DNA of 64,000 bases from Diplolepis rosae (taxonomy: Eukaryota > Arthropoda > Insecta > Hymenoptera > Diplolepididae): positions 1,426,001 through 1,490,000 of the forward strand of contig JAPYXD010000171.1 of NCBI GenBank assembly GCA_030998225.1. Reading direction: 5' to 3'. This document shows positions 10,358 to 21,129 of the stretch, one piece after another. Under the pieces are notes generated by a model. That model was not told where the DNA came from and ran no database searches. It saw only the letters and a list, made by a program, of their open reading frames with translations. The number at the start of each line of letters is the position of its first letter. Position 1 is the stretch's first letter. A program made the position numbers and the translations under genes.

Positions 10358-10911
10358 TGTGATTTCTTTGTGTAAAAAGTAGATTAAGATTTGTTTTTTA
10401 GATAAATTATGATAGATATAGAAATATATTAATTTAAATATCATTCCCCTTCTCTTATTATATTTAATTTAAGCATAGTTTAATTAGTTTTAAATTAACT
10501 TCAATAATTATTGAATCAAGTTATTAGATTATACGATTTTAGTTACTTAAATCATGCAAATGTGACGTCTTAGGGATATCACACAAATATTTAATTTAAA
10601 AATTTTAAGCTTGAGCTTTCGCTCAATAGCTTGGGACCCTTTAGAAAAAGCTCCTTAACCTAGGGGAAATTATTTGTGAATTGAAAGGAATGGTTTTCCT
10701 AGTACTCCAACCAAGCTGGAGCTTAAAAGAAAAACCAGGAAGGTTTTAGGAAGGAAAAGGAGCAATCCGGTCCTCGTACAAGACCATGGACTCTCCTTGG
10801 AAGATAAAAAAAATTGACGTTTGATAAAAAAAACAGTATAAATATAATTTTAACAGAGCCGAAGATGAGAATGAAGGACTGCCACTTGTAGACCTGGAGC
10901 TGGTTGGACCG

Positions 10912-11085
10912 AAAGTCAGTGATCCCAGAACGTGGGAGCTGGCGGCCCCCGCCATAGATGCCTCGAGCTCATTGTGTCTTACTCATTCAACCAACCTATG
11001 GCAGTCGAGCGAGGAAGAAGCCATGAGCTGGTGGGGTCTATGGTGGGGGCCGCCAGCTCCCACGTTCTGGGATCACTGCCAAAAG
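10912..11085. repeat. GC-rich hairpin
   Basis: AGTGATCCCAGAACGTGGGA and GCTGGCGGCCCCC return inverted (GGGGGCCGCCAGC, TCCCACGTTCTGGGATCACT). Unusually GC-rich for the window. A related motif (GTGGTGGGGGCCG, TCCCACGTTCTGG) occurs at 57897-57935. Confidence 0.75.
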
Positions 11086-11737
11086 TTTGAGAGCAAAGTG
11101 GTTTTAAAAATCAACTGCGAGGAATAAAAACTGATTGAGACTTGAAATTTTGACTTTATAAAAACAAACGAACAACCGAAATGTGAAAGAGAGAGAAATG
11201 CTTTCTGGATTTGTTTTGTTTTAAAACTGGCTGACTAAAAGTCAGTGAGTGACTGACTAACCAAGAGATTTTTTGGTCCTTTTAAAAAACTAATCCACGC
11301 CCTAATCTCCCTGTTTTTCTATTTCCAAACCCCTTGAAAGTGGTTAATTTCTTATATGATTGGTTCATCAAGTTTCTAAGTCTATTATTCGGCTTTTTGA
11401 GAAACTCCTTATGGAAATTAGCCGCCCACGTGCTCGTGTGGCTGATAAGTCCCATAAGTGCTCAAGTCCAGGGGAGTGTCTCATCTTCAAGTTGTTTTGG
11501 GCTCCCCTCAAAAGATGGCTCTTCAAGTACCTTTCCCATCTACAATCGAGGCTTCTGATTCCTGTTTTTTAACAACAATTTCTAATACATATAATTTGTT
11601 GCTTAAATTCCCTCAGACTTACACTGACTAAATGTACAAAGATAAACCCTAAATGTATTTATAAGAAGTTAAGTCAAATTTTACAATAATGTTTTCATAG
11701 CGCCTCCTTTGAAAATCCGATTTTCGGTACCTGTAGA

Positions 11738-11800
11738 GCGGGTTGAAACTACGATTTTCAACCCTAGGGTTGAAAGTCGCTGTTTCAACCCGCTCCACAG
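11738..11800. repeat. Perfect short palindrome
   Basis: GAGCGGGTTGAAAC, CAACCCTAGGGTTG at the centre, GTTTCAACCCGCTC: a short-armed cruciform-capable site. Function unknown. Confidence 0.7.
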
Positions 11801-12764
11801 TTACAGACAATCAGATTCTCAAAAGAGTTGCTATGAAAAATAGTATACATTACTCGAAACAAAACACAGCGAAAGCATTTCGTGTGATTGCAGCCCACGT
11901 TTCACTCGGGCAGAGCAAACTTCACACTCATGCAATCGCTCTGTTTCGCCCCTTGTAATGTAATATACTATTGTTAATGTTCATGGCAACATTCTTTAGT
12001 TCAAATATTCGTAAGAAAAATAAATGAGTATCAATAAGAAGAGATGATAGTATATAAAATTAGGTTTTTCGCATAAGATGGGCAGTTAAGTTGGTTTACG
12101 GTCATTAACAATTAAATATAGTAAATTTATAATATTTAACTAGGTTTTCAAAAGTAATCTTTCTTCTTTTTCTTTTTGTAAAAAAGAATAACTTTCCCGC
12201 GCGAGAAGCATCTGTTTAATCTAGTTAAAGTGCTGTACGTCAATTGGTCCTGGGGCAGTTTATATTAGAAGGGTTGAAGAATTCTGAAAATCTGATCTTC
12301 TTTCATTTTTATCACCTTCTTCCATTAAGTTCTTCTGTATTTGTAAATTCTGTATGTGCCGTCTGTCGCGGAAGAAACCTATTGCCTTAAGAGGGACTGA
12401 TATGGCGCCAAAGTGGGACCATGTGTACGACGCGCGGCAAAAATTTTTAAACTCAAAGAAAACTAAAGGGTAAAAAAAAAACAGCTGGTGTTAGAAAGGG
12501 TGGACGTGACACATATATACGTAAATTTATCTCCACTCCTGCTTCTCCAACTCCTGTTTCTTTGCCAACTTAGTTCGACGCGTTTGAGATCGGACTGGAG
12601 GTATATGTTTACTGGGGGTATATATTTACTGGGGTTATATGTTTACTGGGGGTATATGTTTAGTGGGCGTATATGTTTAGTGGCATTAGGCTTATAAAAG
12701 TTATGCAGCGAAGGAATTTAATCATTCCAACACCTCTCAAGTTGTTTGAAGCTTCACGAGGAGG

Positions 12765-13076
12765 ATGTATCTGCAAAAGATCAACGCCATTGGCCGCATA
12801 AAGGGGTTCCTGCCCACTAAACCGCTGTCTGAGTTGACCCCAAAGTGCAACTATGATGTAACGAAACTCAGCAAAATCCAAACCAAGTATGGGGGCAAGA
12901 ATCGTTGCAGAGTTGAATGCTGAATACGCCATATTTTTACCAGCAAGGCTCTTGAAAGTTTTAGAAGAGGCTCCTACACCCTGGAGAAAATGCAAGAAGC
13001 TGCCTCTGCCAGAAGGCTTCAACTGCGCAACCTTGCGGGGCCATATAATAATGCAGAATTTGAATATGTAACTTGA
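12765..13076 (+). pseudogene. Small protein encoded in the Polinton terminal repeat (right copy)
   Basis: Counterpart of 5460-5772. MYLQKINAIGRIKGFLP, PLSELTPKCNYDVTKLSK, then the same TATGGGGGCAAG frame break, then ARIVAELNAEYAIFL, LLKVLEEAPTPWRK and a C-terminus NNAEFEYVT. The second half continues in phase from ATG at 12889 only by chance, because TATGGGG contains ATG. Substitutions between the copies (D/Y, E/K, A/D) show independent decay after the shared frameshift. Confidence 0.5.
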
Positions 13077-13160
13077 GTTATGTACATGAATATTGAATAA
13101 AGAAATGTATTACTTTAATCTTTGATTTTGTCAAAACCATGCGAAATATGCAAACATGCA

Positions 13161-13275
13161 TTTAAGTTTATTTCTTATAATTTGACACTGAAGCTCAAAC
13201 CAATTTTATAATAATATTACAGATAATGTGAATTACACATTTTCTCAAAGTCATTCTATTTCTTTTTGAATTTAA
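13161..13275 (-). repeat. Dispersed repeat R, copy 1
   Basis: Inverse of 44680-44795 (GAGCTTCAGT.TCAAATTATA, GACTTTGAGAAAATGTG). It abuts the Polinton end exactly, so it marks either an old insertion site or the flank into which the Polinton jumped. Confidence 0.65.
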
Positions 13276-13480
13276 GTGAAAGAGGAGATTCAATTTACTT
13301 AAGGCTCTATCAGCCTTAAGGAACACATTCTCATCATGACGCTCGCGCTTCGCGCTCGATTTTCTGTATACATTTCAGTAACTTCTTAATAAATTACATG
13401 ACTAAAATAATTTATTTTCTTCCAAATCTCACAAAAAGAAAAAACAATCGTAGACTTTATTTACGGAAACGATTTTGCAG
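13276..13480. other. Short unassigned stretch
   Basis: Contains small hairpins AAGGCTCTATCAGCCTT and CTCGCGCTTCGCGCTCG; otherwise nothing. Confidence 0.4.
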
Positions 13481-14000
13481 AACAACGCTTATTTCGTATC
13501 TCACATATTTTGGTGAAAAAAATCGAATTTTTTTAATATTAAAAATCAAAACATAAAATATACATCCTGTCGAGAAATTTCTTAATAAGAATGTTTAGAC
13601 CTCATTTAGGCAAATAATTTTTCATCTTAACTTTTTTTATGTATCTCATATATTTTGTCTAAAAAATGGAATTATTGAATTTTAATCGTATTTTTTGGAA
13701 TTGAAACGAAAAATATATGCTTTTTCATAAACTGTGTAAGACAAAACTTGTAGATATTTTTGGAACGAACAACTTTGTATTCTTACGTTTTTTTCGTATT
13801 TCACATATTATTGTTAAAAAATTGAATTTTGGATTTTCAGTAATTTTTTTTTAAATTACAAAGAAAAATATGCATCTTATGAAAAAATGTTACAATTCAA
13901 ATTTGTAGGTCTTTATGTAGAAAATAATATTGTATCATAACGTTTTTTCGTATCTCGTATAATTTTTAAATAAAGAGAAATGAACAAAAAATTCTATGAA
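13480..14000. repeat. Diverged tandem repeat, about 153-bp unit
   Basis: The phrase CGTATCTCACATATTTTGGT and variants recur near 13492, 13642, 13797 and 13950, with similar intervening sequence. About 3.5 units, strongly diverged: an old satellite-like array. Confidence 0.55.
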
Positions 14001-14640
14001 TTATGGGTCAATATAATAGCAGACATGTTATCAAACATGTCACTTTAAAATTTTAAAATGGCACATTTAGTATAAAGGTTGAATATTTCATAGTTCTGAC
14101 CATTTTCAGAACAAACTAAATCTATTAATAAGACATAAAATGTGATACTTGATATCACTATTACTAAAATTGCATTTTTGTTATTTTTTAAAGATGAATG
14201 TAGTATTTTTCAAAACATCTCAGAATAAATCTGAATGCAGTATTAAACAACATTTAATTTTTTTTATTTATTGCTTAACATACTCAAATAATTTTGAGTA
14301 AAAAGTACATGTCTAGATATTATAATAATTTATGTTTCTGTAATGCCTTGCTTGCCAATTCAATGTTAAATGGATTGTCCGTGAAGCTGATATAAAAAAA
14401 TCGTTTCTTGAAAAATAGACGCCTTCCTCCACTCGTGAAAATCACCATAAACGTTTCGAATTTCTTTACTAGGTATAGGACAATAGTCTTCTCAAGGAGC
14501 AAAAGAAACTCTCAGGATTTCTTACATAAAAAAATTTTCGGTCAGCAAAGCCACATGTCTTGAGTCGGTTTTTAAAACAGTTCAGATCATTCTGTGAGAG
14601 ACTCCGGTTACAAAGTCTTCACGAAAAGTTTAAAAATGTA
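14001..14640. other. AT-rich, nothing recognised
   Basis: No convincing frame, inverted repeat or tandem structure. The short open frames on both strands have no recognisable motif. Confidence 0.4.
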
Positions 14641-14885
14641 AACCTTTTTCGCGTTCTGCCATTGATGAGCAATTTGGCATCCTCTTTTAATAAAAATTTT
14701 TTTAAATTGCGGTCGGATCGTATGGAAAATTATTTTTTTTATGTTTCCCGGTTTGTTTGTTATACGTTTTGTTCGCGTTCTGCCATTGATAAGCAATTTG
14801 GCATCCTTTTTTAATAAGAAATTTTTTTTAATTCCGGTCGGTTCGTGTGGAAATTTTTTTATGTTTCCCGGTTTAATTGTTATCC
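14640..14885. repeat. Two-copy tandem repeat, about 125 bp
   Basis: TTCGCGTTCTGCCATTGAT, AGCAATTTGGCATCCT, CGGTCGG.TCGT.TGG and TATGTTTCCCGGTTT occur twice in order, starting near 14646 and 14772. Confidence 0.75.
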
Positions 14886-15064
14886 GGTTTTTTTATTCAC
14901 AGTGAACTCTAAATATTTTTTCGAATCGTGATGCTGCATACTGGACTACTTCATTTTGAATTGCAAGCTTTGAGATAGGTTTTTGAATTCTATGATAATC
15001 CTTAATTTCATTATCTCCTATGTTCTAGTGTTTTACGGAAGTTTTGAATTAATCCTTGAATTTA

Positions 15065-15118
15065 TGGCACTGAAGAGGGCCACCATATGTGGCCGAAGCG
15101 TTTGCCTTGCTTTCTTTT
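15065..15118 (+). ncRNA. Degenerate hammerhead-like core (Penelope-type)
   Basis: CTGAAGA, then the stem GGCCAC/GTGGCC around CATAT, then GAAGCGTTTGCC. Position by position this follows the CTGATGA-stem II-GAAACGTTTG layout of the pLTR cores elsewhere in the window. Both core boxes carry substitutions (CTGATGA to CTGAAGA; GAAA to GAAG), so catalysis is not expected. It is probably a relic Penelope pLTR. Related core at 38010-38050. Confidence 0.5.
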
Positions 15119-15214
15119 TGAGTATTTTTATATGTAATAGTGAAAATTTTATTCGACGGAAATAATACGAATCTGACCCTATGCCAAAATAACTAGAAAT
15201 GAACAAAAACTTTA

Positions 15215-15700
15215 ATTGTAGTCCCGGGAACAATTTTTACAATAATCATTGGCTATCGATGATTTGACTTCAAAAAAACCATTTAATGTTTCAATATTTT
15301 TTTTAAATCACAAATTATACAGATTAGCTGTGGGAACTGATAAGAGACAGTGACAGCTACTTATGAACTGAATTGAAAGAATTTATAGATATTATTTTGG
15401 TTACAGTCAAAGGTTTAGGTAATGTTTTGTGTGTATTTAGAACTTGGCCACTCTAGAACGGCCGCTATGAGTATTGAAGATTTGTAAAAATAATTTTTTA
15501 CAACTTTGTAGTATAAGAACTAACTGAATACATGAACGTAGACTCCTGAACCAGTTTGCAGAATTTTGAAACCTTTCTTCTAGTCCCGGGAACAATTTTT
15601 ACAATAATCAATGGCCATCGAGGATTTGATTACATAAACATCAGTTAGTGTTTTGATATTTTGTTCAGAATGATAAATTATAAAGTTTAGCTTTAAGATA
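15215..15700. repeat. Direct repeat pair around 15218 and 15584
   Basis: About 110 bp beginning TAGTCCCGGGAACAATTTTT is repeated 366 bp downstream (to about 15330 and 15695). No frame between. It may be part of the adjacent pLTR relic. Confidence 0.65.
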
Positions 15701-16139
15701 TTTCAAAGTATTATTACATTATTATTTATGTACTTTTGCTACTGCAACTTATAAGAAACATAAATACCTACACAATTTTAGTTCTTAAATCCTTTATTTT
15801 TCCCTCTTGCTTCATTTTTGACTTTCTGAAAATGAAAAAAAAAAAACATTTTACAAAGTAAGTGTCTCTTTTCATGAAAATCATTGTGAGTGAAATAAAA
15901 AATACTTATTTGAATTTCCCGTCAAATTAAAAATTTTTAATTTTTAACTTCATTTGAAGTGAGTAGGTATTTTTCTGAAAATTTAAAACATATTATTGTA
16001 ATTGAAAATTTTACATTAAAAAAATATTCAATATTTTTTATCATAGAGATTTAAAATCTTACCATTCTCCATGCCATAAATTATGCCTGTTCTTTTTTAG
16101 AGAAACAAAGCTCTTTATTTGTTTAAAATTTATATTTTT
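15701..16139. other. AT-rich, nothing recognised
   Basis: No frame, tandem or inverted structure that I can support. Confidence 0.4.
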
Positions 16140-16902
16140 TATCACACACTACAAAGGTTAAAAAATTTCGAATAGCGAAAGTGCATGTTGGGCGGTATTT
16201 CGTATACTAAACTACTCCCAATTATAGTCCCTATTCTGCAACCCACTCGTGCCCACCCTGTATATAAAATACCGACACAGAAAAAAAAGAGCATAGAAAA
16301 GAGTGTTAAGAGGTATTACTCATAAAAATATATTATCAGCACAGCCTTCCAGCTTGGTCGGTAAGTGGGATCTCTGATATATCAATTGAGCATTTTTCGG
16401 CATATACGTTTAGAGCTACTCGAGGTAATCCCACTTATGAAAACTTCAAAAATTTTCTCCGTTTCTGCGTATCTCTTATCGTTTTCGAGATATTTCAAAA
16501 TTTTGATTTTGAAGGGGTAAACTTGAATTAGTATATACACAAGAGACATGCCACGGCACAAACTTGGGCAATTTGGGCGGTAGCTCCATCTGTTAGGGCT
16601 TAGCATGGAAAAGAATCTACTATACATATATAGTAATATATAAATTGAAAAAGTTATGGTAACATTTTAAAAAAAAAGGAAAATCGACCATTTTTGTTCG
16701 ATAATTTTTTAAAGTATCTATTAATAAAAAAATGATATCAGTAACTATTTACGTTTATAATAAAAGGTTTTAAATATACAGCAAAAGATTTTCAAAGTAA
16801 AATATCAATAAAATTCGGAAATATTCTAAGTTTTGTGGCTGGGGTAGATTCTACCCCATGTGTCAAAAGTACGGGATTATTTTGAAGTGTGACATTTAAG
16901 GG
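16140..16902 (-). mobile_element. piggyBac-type element fragment (family X), second copy
   Basis: Ends with GACATTTAAGGG (inverse of the CCCTT..TGTCA terminus) preceded by GGGGTAGATTCTACCCC. Shares, in inverse orientation, most of its blocks with 1071-1540 and 3935-4045. The flank after the GGG end is TTTA rather than TTAA. Non-coding; the frame at 16382-16627 has no recognisable motif. Confidence 0.55.
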
Positions 16903-17892
16903 TTTACGAAGTTTCATTTATAAACGTTTCCTATTTATAAATTTACTATTATCTCTTTCCCTACTACAATTTTATTTCCGTACATTTTTTTCGTCTAATC
17001 AATACTGTTAAAAAGCCGTTGCTTATGCATGTTTTATGTTGAAATCTTTTATTAGTTTTATATATTTGAATATTATAAATAAATAAATAAATAGCGATGG
17101 GCACAGGACGTGACACTGTACTGGACAGGTGCATACTTCACTTTAGTGGTATTTAGATTTAAAGCTTTTCCTCTCAGTTATATAGTTATATAGAGTGTAG
17201 AATGTATATATATAGAAAAGATTCCAGAGTACCTTAGTGCAAGTTTCCAAATAGGATTAAGTTCCGTTCTATTCCATCTTATCCTGCGCTAATCAAAATC
17301 TCTTTCCTCGGCAAACCGAGCCGCTCCGAGCTAATATAAATAAAAGTTTTAATATTTTTCTAATTGTTTCGGATTGGGAATTTTGAATTGAGCCAAAGTG
17401 GAATAAAATCCTATTAAAGGCTTGCACAAAGGTAGAAAATCTTCTTAAAGTAATAAACAAAAATTTTTTACTTTGAAGGGATTAGATCGTCGCAGCGATA
17501 AAGGTGCAATGGATCCAGTGGCTAAAATAGATTGTATCTATTTTTGAGAGAACAACGGAAGGAATCAACTAGACGCCCATTGTACAAAAACCTGCAGCCG
17601 AGACGAACCGTCATATGGCGTTCGTGCAAATGCGAGTATGTCACGTTTTTGGAGTTCCAAGTACCACAGCATTCCGACGATTTCATTTTGCGGGACCGCA
17701 AGAAAGATTTATCTAAAATCCTATTTCTGCAATCTAGAATCGAAGGGCTTTTGAAAGTTTTTATAGATCCTGAATATGCTAAGTAATTGAACTCCAGTTG
17801 ATAGGAGAAAATATCCTCAGAAATCTGAATCAACAGTTTTATCTGAAAACGATTGCATCTAAACATTCCTGAATTGCGTTTAGGACTTTTCA
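16903..17892. other. Mostly featureless; one unrecognised open frame
   Basis: 17522-17893 is open for over 120 codons on the minus strand but has no recognisable motif. It directly follows the HTH fragment and may be decayed transposase or unrelated DNA joined to it. The rest has only a TAAA tetranucleotide run near 17080 and short TA runs. Confidence 0.35.
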
Positions 17893-18048
17893 ATCGTATA
17901 AATTTGTTTCAATGACGTTAAATCGTACTTTTTTACGATTACGGCCGAAAATTGGAGTAAGCGCTCTTAAAGTTGCGACCACCGACTCAGAATTTCGGTA
18001 GTAATTTTTAATAATTTTCAAACGTTGCTGGTTCGTGAACTTTACCAT
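17893..18048 (-). pseudogene. Transposase N-terminal helix-turn-helix fragment
   Basis: ATG at 18048: MVKFTNQQRLKIIKNYYRNS, then ESVVATLRALTPIFGRNRK. This is the N-terminal paired-like HTH of the insect mariner/Tc group seen at 6300-7045 (pattern EQR..II..YY.N..SV..TLRAL.P..GR). The domain binds the terminal repeats. The homology ends after about 50 residues with a stop. Confidence 0.65.
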
Positions 18049-18160
18049 GATGAAAATGTTGACTTTAACTAACGTTTTGACATTGACAGTTCATTAAAAA
18101 AGTTTAAGGGTGCGTTCATATAAAGATACGAAATTGTTATGTCCCTATTGGAAAACCCTT

Positions 18161-18238
18161 TATATCCTCGCTTCCTATTGACTTTTAGTAAAAATAAATA
18201 TAATAATACTAGATTTTATAGTGAAGAGTTTCTCCGTC
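18161..18238. repeat. Right end of a CACGGAGAAAC-type TA MITE
   Basis: Matches 38465-38545 almost base for base (TATCCTCGCTTCCTATTGAC, AAGAGTTTCTCCG), with the last bases changed to CCGTC. The left part is missing. Confidence 0.7.
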
Positions 18239-18239
18239 T

Positions 18240-18410
18240 ATTTATACATATTATTGATATAACATGTTCGTAGTCCATCGAGTCGTAAATGGACACCCTT
18301 AATACCGCTTTACAGACACTCAAGTCACTTCTTACAAGGACGTATTTCGCAAGAAATATCGTGCCTGCCACGAACTTAGGACATTTTGGGATTCCACCGA
18401 TGTATTGGTT
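18240..18410 (+). repeat. Dispersed repeat S, copy 1
   Basis: Diverged match to 43550-43715 (ATTATTGATATAACATGTTCGTAGTCCA..GAGTCGTAAAT, CATTTTGGGA). Both copies lie just after a CACGGAG-type element end. Confidence 0.6.
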
Positions 18411-18805
18411 ATGTGCACGTGCGTGATAAAAATCAGAAAAGTAGTGTGAAAATAACTAGTGTCGCGCAGGTGAAAGGTAACAAGCATTGAGAACAAGTGA
18501 AATAGGGATGTTCGATTCCGATTCGATTCTCAAAAAAATCGATTTTTTGGTAGAACGATTTCGATTTTTGAATCGATTATTTGCTGTTCGATTTTCTCGA
18601 GAATCGATTCTTTACCCCCAGAATCGGAAGATCGATTCTCTTTCTTCCTTCTGGATTTTATCCTTTATCAGCAGTCACGACCCTATTGATAGAGGAAGAA
18701 AGCATGATCTCGTGGGTCGTGTGGTATTTTCCATCTGCATAGAAAGAAGATATTAAAGCGCCCAAGGCAGCCATATTTATTGACCTAATTAAACCACGTG
18801 TTGAG

Positions 18806-18955
18806 GTGTTGTTCCATGTGAGCGCAAAGTGCAAACCAGAAAAGGAACTACCAATTACAGAAAAGCTTAAGATTTCTTTCTTCTTAAAGGTGTTATGTAA
18901 TTGGCTTTTCGTTTTCTGCTTTGCACTTTGCGCTCACATAGAACAGTACCCTTAT
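18806..18955. repeat. Hairpin inside the hAT element
   Basis: GTTCCATGTGAGCGCAAAGTG returns as CACTTTGCGCTCACATAGAAC, with further pairing (AATTAC/GTAATT) around a short A/T-rich centre. The frames over it are by-products. Confidence 0.75.
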
Positions 18956-19369
18956 GCGAGCATCCGGCATTGTAAGCTACGCACAAAGCACAAGCGTGAA
19001 ACGAGACACTGTAAAATGTAAAAAGTATTTTGAATCCGCAAAAAGTGTAAAATCCTAACAATGCTGAATATCGAAGCCGACTTTCACCTGCGCATTTGCA
19101 GCAGTTACTATTCTTACACTCTTTGTCAAAATTAGAATGGCAACTATAGGTAATAAATCTAAAAATTTAAAAATTCTTAAAACTGATTTTGTTTATTTTC
19201 CAAATTCTGATCTGATATAAAATTTTCTTTTTTTCAGATGTAAATGCAGAAGATATTAGTATTTCCTGATCAGTATTATTGCCAGTAGTGTAGAAAAAAC
19301 AAATTTCTGATCTCAAAGATTGAAACATGCTTGTGTAACAAATGATTTGTTAAGCGTATCCCTGGTGAA

Positions 19370-19761
19370 AGTATCGGATAGCAATTCATTCCGAGTCAAT
19401 TAAAACTATTTCTAAGCATTCCGATGTCTGTATCCGAGCCAATGTGAATCATTCCCAACCAATCTGAAAAACGTTTTGTATCTCGATTGATGAAAAACGG
19501 TGAAAGATCCATCCGGCCTCATCCGCTTTAATCCAAAGCAACAATCCGAACCAATCAGAAACCAAATTTTGAATTAGAATCAATCCGAATTGCTTCAGAT
19601 TGAATCGGATTAGGTCGGGTCGATTTTTGACCGTTTTTAATCAAACGAGATACAAATCGTTTTTCAGATTGGTTCGGAATGATTCCCATTGGCTCGGATA
19701 CAGGTATCGGAATGAATCAGAATAGTTCTGATTGGCTCGGAATAAATTCCTATCCGATACT
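19370..19761. mobile_element. Nested foldback inside the hAT element
   Basis: AGTATCGGATAG at the left and CTATCCGATACT at the right. The inner arms share CCGTTTTTCAT.. and GATTGGTTCGGA..ATTCC words in inverse order. A separate insertion within 18503-20060 or an internal palindrome of the element. Confidence 0.55.
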
Positions 19762-20068
19762 TTTGGTAGAGATATCGCTATTATGAATTTATAACTATGA
19801 GAAAATAAATATTTTTTACGAATAGATTCTTGGGCTTTCCTTTGGGAAAGACGACTAAACCAAGGATTGCAAAAGAAATAATTGAGTATCAACAGAAATA
19901 TTTAGAAGAGAAATACAGTAGTTTAAAAAATTTCGATTTTTTACAATCGATTCTTGCAGAATCGATTCTTTTGTTTCGGTTTTTACGTGAATCGATTCTC
20001 TTTTATTCGGTTCAGATTCGATTCAAGAATCGATTATTTTTGAAGAATCGAACATCCCTAAAGTGAAA

Positions 20069-20734
20069 TGACGCGTGTGAAATACATGAATTCAAGTATT
20101 TCACACTAGCCAATTTCACGTGCGTCTCGCGTGAAACTCAAGCGTTTGTTACACTGGCTCTCTAATATTTGCAACAAGTCATCTTGTGGCTAAATCTTTA
20201 AGCTCACATAATTCACATGTGAACGCAGTGTATCTAGTGCATGGACAATACCGTATGTGTCAAGCATGAATATCACAAGCTTCTTTTATTTGAACTTCAT
20301 GATTTCACCATTTGATTGGGTCGAAGTGTTGAACACTTATTTGCCCAAAGTGCGCTGCACTAGTTATTTCTCTCAGTGCACCTTTAAAACAAATTTAAAA
20401 TTATGTGTTATCCAAAAATGATTGATTCGAGAATAATCCAAAATCCAAGAATAATTTTTTCCTTGTTATATAGGCTTTTTTATACATTGAATTTGTGTTT
20501 TTCAGGTAATTCATATTTCTTAATATCTATGTAACATAGCGCCGATCGCTATGTTTCTAACGACTGTTTCAATGTTTCATCGTTCGCTCAACAATGCCAC
20601 ACGTACCGTATCACCGCGGCTATATTTTATAGCAGCGTATGCTATGTTCTTCTCTCCGTGTAGATTTGTCTCGGCTCGGCCCGCTCTAGCGGTCCACGGT
20701 AGTATAAGGAGACTCATCTCAGGCTGGGGAACTC
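20069..20734. other. No gene recognised
   Basis: Short inverted words around TTTCACGTG..CGCGTGAAA (about 20090-20140) and GTAACATAGCG (20531, 20909). The GC-richer open frames on both strands at 20551-20870 have no family motif. Confidence 0.4.
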
Positions 20735-21129
20735 GCCTTGGGGCGTATTCGAATTGGTGAATAAGTACGCTCGAGTCGCGATACTGCGAACTTCGATACT
20801 GCGAACTCCCGATATTGAGTACGTTTTTCCCCCGATATTGCGACTGACGCCATAACCCTTCTTCCCCCACTACTTATTTCCACATTCCGAATGTAAAAAA
20901 ACAAAGAGTGTAACATAGCGGCTACTTTTTTGTTAAACTGTGTAATTTTTCATATGCAAATATTCACGGAAATACATGTCGCAATGTGACATGTAAATTG
21001 ATTCTATAGGATTTATAGGTTGGAATCGATACTTACGATGACATATTTCATATTGTTCATGTTAATAATAATGAACAGGACTTATATCGACCCTTAGTAT
21101 TAACATTGAAATATTGTTGATGTTCTTGC

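Larger units (their letters stand above)
10563..12504. mobile_element. LTR-like insertion in the Polinton repeat
   Basis: Bounded by TGTGACGTCTTAGG at the left and GGTGGACGTGACACA at the right, i.e. TG..CA with short inverted ends, as for a solo LTR. The inside has no credible frame but two strong hairpins (10912-11085, 11738-11800) and an imperfect palindrome at 11820-11970. Target duplication is ambiguous (AAAT/ACAT). It could equally be a non-autonomous DNA element. Confidence 0.4.
5375..13161 (+). mobile_element. Polinton/Maverick relic
   Basis: Long terminal inverted repeats (5375-6195; 10320-10562 plus 12505-13161) bracket a packaging ATPase start, a retroviral-type integrase with chromodomain, and the C-terminus of what looks like a protein-primed DNA polymerase B on the opposite strand. 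This gene set defines Polintons, which are normally 15-20 kb. Here the core between the repeats is about 4 kb including insertions, so most genes (capsid proteins, protease, most of polB) are lost. Later insertions: mariner (about 6240-7130), piggyBac-type MITE (8444-9667) and LTR-like DNA (10563-12504) in the right terminal repeat. Target duplications are not evident. Confidence 0.8.
10320..13161 (-). repeat. Polinton right terminal inverted repeat, split in two
   Basis: 10320-10562 and 12505-13161 together are the inverse of 5375-6195. The break falls at the sequence that in the left repeat reads CGTATATATGCATGATTTA; about 1.94 kb of foreign DNA separates the halves. Confidence 0.8.
18503..20060. 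mobile_element. Non-autonomous hAT element, 1558 bp
   Basis: TAGGGATGTTCGATTC at the left and GAATCGAACATCCCTA at the right, flanked by the perfect 8-bp duplication AAGTGAAA (18495-18502; 20061-20068), which is the hAT signature. The sub-terminal arms are swarms of the self-complementary word GAATCGATTC. Inside are a hairpin (18806-18955) and a nested inverted repeat (19370-19761). No transposase frame. Confidence 0.9.

Noticed and set aside
15065..15118. Active hammerhead ribozyme
   Set aside because: Both core boxes carry changes (CTGAAGA, GAAG) at positions required for catalysis.
17522..17893. Minus-strand frame of 123 codons as a gene
   Set aside because: No recognisable motif, no promoter; it directly follows a truncated transposase HTH in another phase.
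20551..20870. Overlapping GC-richer frames on both strands
   Set aside because: No motif, and they overlap the terminus of the family M MITE.
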